Assembly (NCBI GenBank): GCA_033558025.1
Contig: JAUCEF010000006.1
Span: 4,154,001-4,218,000 of the forward strand
DNA from: Phytophthora sp. 'mugwort'
Lineage: Eukaryota > Oomycota > Peronosporomycetes > Peronosporales > Peronosporaceae
Length of the DNA: 64,000 nucleotides
Direction of reading: 5' to 3'
A model generated the notes under the pieces. The model ran no database searches. It had not been told where the DNA came from and worked only from the letters and a program-made list of their open reading frames with translations. Position numbers and translations under genes: made by a program. Below are positions 57,509 to 64,000 of this stretch, one piece after another. Each line of letters starts with the position of its first letter. Position 1 is the stretch's first letter.

Positions 57509-60183
57509 TTAATACCCTTTTCGACAGCTTGAAATATTCGACTTTCCCATTAGCAAGTCTTCCATCTTTCTTGACCTTGTGTTCTTCATCTGGGATATAG
57601 CAAGTGTAATTCTTGCTGCTAGTGCTACTATCGCATCACCTAGCCATTCTTCCTTGAATAGGCCAGGAGTGAATGTATTGTAGATGGACACTTCCTTGTT
57701 ATAGTCTCGTGGAAACCATTCATACGTGTGTAGCTCCTCCAACGAATGAAACGTGAAATGTTCGATATTTTTCACAATAGCTGTCTCTTCATACTCATAT
57801 TTACCCATCTTATACTTGCTCATGTCCATGCCGGAACGACCAAACGCAGAGTTGCCAACGAGCTTCATCATCATTCCAACCATTTTCTTGCTCTCATCGG
57901 CATTACCGTCGCGTCGTGATTGGGATACCTCTTCGATACATGGCTTGAATGCTTTGTGAGCACTCGCATTGATGAAGAGTAGGTCTTCGTAATCTCCGAT
58001 CCATGAGATAGGTACAATTTGGGTAGAGGTGCATAAATGAGTATTTTCTCACCGAAGTAGCTACCAATGAGCTTGTAGGGGGCTTGGCATCATTTTTGCC
58101 GCGTGTCTGGTTGTACTCGTACATATGTTAGCCAATAATCTTCTCATCAGTGCAATCAATTTCACAGTTTTGAAAATACGAGTCATTTCGCTAAAGTACT
58201 CTTTCAAGTGGTCTGGAGTTCGAATGTCGCATTCGAGAAAACCAAAGATCTTGTCATTGACTATGTCATCAATGATATCATTATATGATTCAATTGCAGT
58301 CAACGACCGCAAGGCATATCATTACCCAGAGCCCCGAGATAGAGAGTATTAGCGTCATATCCAATGACTTTTCTCACAAGCTGGTCGCCACGAATAAGAG
58401 TTTCATTGCGTTTGGCGTAGCGATTAAAGAATATCGACGGTCCGCCGGCAATATTGTCCTTCATTCTACGGTAGATCTCTTTCTCCGCTAAATCAATTGA
58501 ATATACTAACTGATCGGAGTTGAAATCATAAAGTTTCTTTTTCCGAAATCCACCGATGGACATATCTTTACGAGCCGCATTGCACTCGATGCAGCTAATC
58601 ATAATGTTGCCATTGATATGACCTTTGGAGTTATTAATTCTATCAGCTGACGCAGTTTTAGCAGTTAGCGAACAATAGCATAAAGCGCAAATATACTTTT
58701 GCCTATCTAATAATGTATTTAGATGACCAATCGTCATATCATATTGACGTTTGGCTTCAGCGTCTTGAGCCTTGTACTCCTTCATTCGTTTCTCAGGAAA
58801 TCCAAACACTGGGGCAGCTATTCTCGGTTGCTTCCTGAGGTTTTTGTGGCATGTCTGATACATAACCTTTTCCGAAAGACCAGGTAGAGAAACCCCATCA
58901 GTCAACATATCGAGATCAAAGCTTTGAATAATTCTCGCTGAGATTGGATAGCTTTGATGAATGGCACAACATTCAGGTTGTTTTACCAGATCAGCAGATC
59001 CTTGATACTCTTCATCTCATGGTACTCCCAAACGAACTTGACGCGTTCAAAGTCTTCATTAGTAGCGATTGTCCCGCGAAGATCGCTATTGAAAGCCTTC
59101 TTAGGTGGGATTTAGTCTCGTTGAGTACATCAAATGAAGTTATGTACTCATAAGGGGATTTCCCCTTAGCAAGGTCACAAGTGCATTTAATCTTGTCATC
59201 ACACTTGCGCCCACCGAGGTAAGTAGTGAGATAACTTTCCAGAGATGTACCATGTGGGACATAATTCATAATATCAAGCGTCTTAAAAAAAAAAGTCGTC
59301 AGTTGCGATGCATATATAACTGGATTTCTGATAACGGATTTGATGTTGTCGGTCTCGATTACTGAGAAGAGATCTTTCTTAATAAGATTGATGTCATAGC
59401 TTCCAGAGTTGAATCCAAGAACAGATACTTGATCAAGGATACGTTTGATTTTATTGTATGATTCATTATCTCTGATATCAAAGTTCTGGATATTAGCATG
59501 CGCATCGTAGAATGATTGGTACTCTCCTTCCTTGATTTTATCATTAATAGATGAGAGTGTGCCCTTCTCCTCCTCACGCATTACAATGCTTCTGAGTAAG
59601 ATCTCATACTTCGACACATTGTATCGCTGAATGATCTTAGCTGTGTTGTTAATATACTCGAACATACCCGTTAGCAATGCACGCGGATCGTTATTAATGA
59701 GACATTCAACCCGATTAGATAAGCTGTCTGATATCGAAAAGGTAACGCGGATGTGCTCATTTACATAGACAGTACTTTCTCCGTGGCTAATCTCTGTCGG
59801 CTTGAGGATGGATTCGAAATCATAGACAATGAAATGATCGAGGTAGTAATCCACATGCTTTAGCGAATATCGTTGGAGCAACTTCTTAATCATATTCTCA
59901 GGAGGAATGTAGATGCTTGATAGCTTTGGGAACGACTCAATATTGACTTCATCGCATCTGTTCTGAAAGCGGTTTCGTAACTTTTCACTCGTCTTGAAGA
60001 TCATACCACATTTCTGACACTGATACTTGTTCTAAAACATTTCCATGTTCTTGATGTAAAGAGCATGATTCTCACACGATAGGATGTTGATTCGGTCATA
60101 GCTCTTCTCTGATGAACGAATGCACTCAACATTTTCGGTTCCGCATCCTTCGTATATACGTTTATACTGAGCTGGAAGCATTC
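57509..60183 (-). pseudogene. Family B DNA polymerase, right copy (exonuclease, HNH-like insert, palm; broken)
   Basis: From right to left on minus: exonuclease part (60004-59012), then 58908-58300 with an HNH/Zn-like insert (YICALC...DRINN...GHINGN...CIECN) and the palm motif GYDANTLYLGALGNDMPCG, then, with frame changes across the spacer, KLVGNSAFG (57850-57830, palm motif B). The frame ends near 57509, before any DTDS motif C. The 5' end is cut off at 60183. This copy therefore holds the middle of the gene, the left copy the beginning, and neither is whole. Such enzymes occur in Polintons, large DNA viruses and linear plasmids; which source applies here is not decided. Confidence 0.78.
58679..60183 (-). 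repeat. Right arm of 1,505-bp inverted repeat
   Basis: Reverse complement of 55968-57472. The outer edge (60183) abuts an ankyrin-type fragment; the inner edge (58679) lies inside the HNH-like insert of the polymerase, whose coding continues leftward into the spacer. Confidence 0.92.
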
Positions 60184-60964
60184 AAACTTCCTTGAGATAT
60201 TAAATGTGGCAGTGTTGAGGCAACAAAGAACTCGTCTCGACGCAAATATCCACAATCTAGTAACCACTGGATTATATTCACGTGCGAATAATCCGTCGCA
60301 TAATCTAGAACGCAACATCCAGCGGGAAGGAGGCGCTGTGCAGGTTCGATGTCCCCAATCTCCAAGCGTACAAAATAGCTGAGTCCCGATCATCGCTTCC
60401 TAGATCGCCTAAGTTTTCCAATAGTTGGCCGTTTTCAATGGCTTCCTTTCATCGTTTCTTCTCCCCAATTGGCTTCATCCCCTGTATATATCCGAAATCG
60501 CACGGTGCATTCAGTAGTGCGCTGTTCAGATAGTCTGTGATTCATAGCTCGGTGTGTCCACGAAACTGTAACACGCTGAGATTTCCATCTGAAATGGTAT
60601 CGGCCACACTTTCAGAGGCTTCACAACCCGAAAAGTGCTCGAAAAATAACCTAACAATCGATAAATCTCCATGGATACAAGCAGTTTTGAGCGCCTCGGA
60701 GAATTCGCAGCGATAATAATTAGGATCTGAACGCAGATAATTAGTGAGAGACCAGCCGAATGTTCTGTCAGTCACGCGAGTGGGACTTGTACTCCAAATC
60801 CAGCCGAGAAGTCTGATCGAGCCAAATCGACATGCGCTGCTTAATGAAAGGTACGGTGGTGGTCCGATGTATCTGGAGATTGCGAGAGTGTTTTGCTCCA
60901 GTACGGGCTTCTGCTGTAGCGAAAGCTTCACCGAGACAAGCATAGCTTCAAATGACTGAATCAA
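60184..60964 (-). pseudogene. Ankyrin-repeat protein fragment
   Basis: On minus, 60964-60542 includes FSEALKTACIHGDLSIVRLF and after a break 60365-60190 has DYATDYSHVNIIQWLLDCGY, both with the helix-turn-helix pattern of ankyrin repeats as found in the large Phytophthora ankyrin families. The fragment is cut at 60184 exactly where the polymerase inverted repeat begins, so the rearrangement probably used this gene as its break or insertion site. Confidence 0.6.
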
Positions 60965-61685
60965 TGGGGAAAGTTGGTTCGCACGGGGGAAAGCATGTCC
61001 CAGACTCAGATACTTCCGGACATGGCATAACCTTCGTCAAGTTGCATCAGCTTGCACGTTTATGACCCTTTGATGCGTGTCAACCTCGTTTAAATAATCT
61101 ATTGATATTCCACTATTCTAACATCAGGCTGTGAGAGCTTTCGTCTTCACTCTCTCACGACGTTTGTTGGCTATTGGGGCTTGAGCTTGTCACATGGCCC
61201 GGAGGCCATCGCTCTATCGCGTCTGGAAAACGAGATGTCGATAGCGAGAGAAAAAGCTTAACGACAATGAAAAGTGTCGACGTCAATGCCAGCAACTGTC
61301 GAGTTCGGGTCCCAAGGTAAGCGTGAATATCATACGTCAGCGCTCAAGAAAATATCACAGAAGCTTTTGGATGTACGGTCACCGCAGCGTTTTGTACCCT
61401 CGTCCAGGCTGTAGAAATAATATTGTAAGCATTCTGGCTCTGTGAACAACCAAATTGTTGCAGGAAGAATTGTGCTATCACTGTCAAAATTGTCGATAAA
61501 AAGCATCGGGACGTTCCGGTGTCATGCTGGGGGTCATCGAGCGCGTCCAGCGGCATGGAATACCTAGACATCGATGTGAAGGAGTTGTTTAATTGACAAA
61601 AATATTTATAATAACCCTTTCATTGTGCAAAATCACGTGATGTCTACCACACCAATATCACATTTTGCTTCTGTCAGTAACAAAC
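60965..61685. other. Intergenic; promoter region of the FKBP gene
   Basis: No gene is recognised in 60965-61600. Just upstream of the FKBP start are a TCATTGTGCAAAA stretch (about 61619-61631), partly like the oomycete initiator, and a palindrome ATCACGTGAT, a possible E-box/bZIP site. Both are tentative. Confidence 0.4.
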
Positions 61686-63587
61686 ATGTCGTCTGACTTG
61701 GAGCCTGAAGATCAGTCGCGCATGGGCGCAACCGACCTTCCCCGATGCGTCGAGTGCGGCGGCCATGGCGTTGGGCTAGTCACGAACCCCCGGAAGCTAT
61801 GCACGCACTGCGCGCGCGTGACCAAGGCGTTCTTTGACCCGGATAGCAACAAATTTTGCAGGGACGAGGGCTTCGCGGATATCTCGCCCTCAGCCGACGG
61901 CGGCGTGCTGAAGAAGGTGGCTACATTGTGACTTCAATTCTGAAATTTTATGATATGTTTATTTATTAATTTATTGTGACTGCTACTATCACAGATTATC
62001 AAGGAAGGGGATCTGAGCGGCAAGCAGAGGCTGGAGGAGGGTTGTCCGACGTTTGTGCAGTATGTGGGAAAGCTGATGGATGGATCCATTTTCGACACGA
62101 CGTAAGATGGCTACTTTTTTAATATTGAAGGTGTAGGTACTGATATATATATTACAGTCGGGATATGATTGACGGGAAGCATGTGGGTGGCACGGACGAT
62201 CCTTTCGAATTCCAGTTGGGTCGAGGTCTGTATATAATTGTAGGTGGTAACTGTTGCTCGAAAGTGGACGTTGATTATGTGTCTGTGTGTTTCTGTATTG
62301 ATATTCCAGAGAAGGTAATTAAGGGCTGGGATATTGGTGTAGCGACGATGAATGTCGGCGAGATCGCGCGGTTCATAATTGCCCCCGAGTATGGCTACGG
62401 TCGTGAGGGGTTTGCGCCCAAGGTGGAGCCGGATGAGACGCTTGACTTCGAAATCGAGCTACTGAGTTTCAAGGTTCAATTATTTATTTACTGTTTCATT
62501 CCGTAGTAGCAATTGTTGCTAATGAATTGTGACGTTCTTGATAACCAGGACCCACTGCCTCGTTTCCCGACGCAAGCTGAGCTCGCGGAATCCCGCAAGA
62601 AACAGCACGAGGAGGACAAGAAGATGCTGGAGGAGAACCCGCCGCCCACTGTCGGTACGTGAATGTGTATAGGCAGCTATCGAATAAGCAAATTGATGCT
62701 GACGAACCCGATTAGATGAGCGCATTGAGAGTGCATTGGAACAGAAGGAGAAGGGCAATGAGCTGATCGCCAAGAAGGAGTACGATCAGGCGCAGAAATG
62801 CTACGACTCGGTACATCTGGCTAATTCATCGTCACGCATTTATTGTGAGATTAATTCGCGTCTGCTTGTAGGGTTTCGTACACATTTTTTACGCGAAAGA
62901 GGAGTGGGAAAACTTCGTGTCCCAGGAAGACAAGGAAAAGGTCAACAAAGTTAAGCTGGTACTGTACCTGAACCGAGCGCTGTGTAAGCTGAAGCTCATG
63001 AAGATCGAGGACGCGCTCTGGGATTGCGACCAGGTAGATAGCTGCTAGTTTTCGGAATCGTATTTGTTTTGTCGTGTCAGCTTCTAATCGTGTGTTGTGT
63101 TTTGTAGGCTATTCTCCTCGACCCGAAGAACAGCAAAGGTCATTTCCGTCGGGGCCTCGTCTTCACCGAGAAACTTAAGGCTGAGCTGGAGAAAGAAAAG
63201 AAGGGCGAGTTCTGGATTGTCGACAAAGGCTACGAGTACGCAAGCGACGCCGAAAAGAGTTTTGAGAAGGCGAAGGAGCTCATTGGCAATTCCAGCGACC
63301 GTAAGATGCTTCAGGCGCTGGCTGATCTCAAGCGGAGTCACGTACGTGCTGCTCGTTTGAATTGGTCATGTACAGTGGCGTGTATTTTTCTGAACCCTGT
63401 GGTTTTCTTCACATGAATGATACAGGCGCTGCTGAGTAAGTACGCGGCCAAATACAAAGAGGACGAGAAGAAGCTGTACAAGGAAAAAATCTTCGACCGC
63501 CTGCAGGCGAAGAATAAGGAGCTGGAGAAGCAGGAGAAGCTGAAGGCGGAGGCTGAGGAATTCGACGACATGCCTGCACTCGAGTAG
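61686..63587 (+). CDS. FKBP-type peptidyl-prolyl isomerase with TPR domain
   Basis: Nine exons join in phase: 61686-61916, 61995-62101, 62158-62225, 62310-62473, 62549-62654, 62716-62810, 62872-63033, 63108-63341 and 63426-63587, giving about 442 residues. Residues 1-77 carry a four-Cys motif (CVECGG...CTHCARV) not usual in FKBPs. The FKBP domain (about 90-185) keeps the ligand-pocket residues: VQYVGKL, FD, FEF, KVIKGWD and YGYG. A charged linker and a TPR region (about 230-375; KGNELIAKKEYDQAQKCYDS, LYLNRALCKLKLMKIEDAL) follow, then a Lys/Glu-rich helix. The layout resembles FKBP51/52-type Hsp90 co-chaperones with one FKBP domain; the enzyme likely isomerises prolines and docks on Hsp90. Confidence 0.92.
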
Positions 63588-63746
63588 GTAAGTTGCAAAG
63601 CAGCAAACAAAGTCAAGTGTTTAATTCAAGTCACGTCAAAAAAGTTTTATTTTGGTTTCTTTACATTTTTACGAAAGTGGGTTCTGCAACTTAATTTCAG
63701 GAGGGGGTGAAATTTTGTTTTGGGACCTATCCGACACAACGGCTGC

Positions 63747-63960
63747 GGTTTAAGATCCGCGTGCTCCGCACACGGATCTTAAACCCAGGACCAAGCATGG
63801 TATGATATCGCTCGGCCGTATAGGGTTAATTCCGACAGGGAAGGGTTTCGGGGCCTAGCTGGGTGATAGTTTTCCTGTCGACACCTCCAATTTAGCGATT
63901 TGTTGGCTGTGACACCCGTCCTCGCTATTCCGATTTATTTACCATATAAACCCGTTTAAG
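63747..63960. mobile_element. Hairpin-bearing repeat, copy 2
   Basis: Begins with a near-perfect hairpin (63747-63785: 17-base arms, one mismatch, five-base loop). The sequence after it matches, in reverse complement and with divergence, the element at 7025-7299, including ACCAAGCATGGT, TTCCTGTCGAC and a TGACACC block. It sits about 160 bp after the FKBP stop. The other end is not defined here. Confidence 0.75.
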
Positions 63961-64000
63961 TATGAATTGATGAATATCATTGCTCTTGCGCGGATAACGT

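Larger units (their letters stand above)
55591..57512 (+). pseudogene. Family B DNA polymerase, left copy (N-terminal half, broken)
   Basis: Frames on + give an N-terminal region with FHCIAFHSNRGKDPRK near 55800, a CQKCGMIF zinc pair near 56130, then an intact 330-codon piece (56147-57139) with YDFESI (exonuclease motif I) and GFNSGSYDINL (exonuclease motif II). A frame break near 57140 is followed by 57243-57512. This matches the protein-primed, virus/Polinton/linear-plasmid type of DNA polymerase B (DNA_pol_B_2). It stops abruptly at 57472, inside the first Cys pair of an HNH-like insert, where the inverted repeat ends. It is not functional. Confidence 0.75.

Noticed and set aside
1..64000. 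CRISPR arrays, bacterial operons, rRNA genes
   Set aside because: None seen; spliced genes and eukaryotic transposons show this is eukaryotic nuclear DNA.

Overview
The window looks like nuclear DNA of a plant-pathogenic oomycete, most likely Phytophthora or a close relative (Peronosporales). The evidence is a secreted NLP (NPP1-family) necrosis-inducing protein behind an oomycete-type Inr/FPR start site, a broken RxLR-type effector remnant, nuclear genes with short GT..AG introns (about 45-90 nt), and a transposon mix of Crypton, PIF/Harbinger, hAT and Ty3/gypsy elements. Species assignment is inference.

Three gene islands are embedded in decayed repeats. Island 1 (10.3-21.7 kb): NLP effector, SLC44/CTL choline-transporter-like protein and ALG12 mannosyltransferase on +, then on - a large protein ending in a degenerate JmjC/cupin domain, and a HECT E3 ligase whose membrane anchor lies on an upstream exon. 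Island 2 (29.0-40.1 kb): a Slo-like RCK channel with a non-canonical pore (-), an unassigned gene (-) head-to-head with a mitochondrial-type RecA (+), and a nine-exon gene (-) encoding an F-box, a CDK-like pseudokinase and a cyclin in one 911-residue chain. Island 3 (61.7-63.6 kb): an FKBP-TPR immunophilin (+). For the multi-exon genes I chained exons by hand; the reading phase holds across every junction I propose.

Repeat-rich parts. 1-10.3 kb holds a GATC-rich degenerate repeat, two back-to-back perfect hairpins, and a broken Ty3/gypsy element (gag, protease, RT, RNase H) that carries a nested hairpin element and has part of its RNase H inverted. 22.4-29 kb holds a broken Crypton with a tRNA-like sequence beside it and a hAT remnant. 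41.7-54.1 kb holds the RxLR remnant, two more Crypton-type recombinase elements (one again followed by a tRNA-like sequence) and two PIF/Harbinger elements, each with a convergent MYB/SANT-like partner. 54-60.2 kb is AT-rich and carries a family B DNA polymerase of virus/Polinton/plasmid type arranged as a 1,505-bp inverted repeat around a 1,206-bp spacer, abutting an ankyrin-repeat fragment.

The strongest candidates for something new are the F-box/pseudo-CDK/cyclin fusion, the DNA polymerase inverted repeat, the Crypton plus tRNA-like pairing, the channel with an altered selectivity filter, and the membrane-anchored RanBP2-finger HECT ligase. No database search was possible; family calls rest on recognised motifs.
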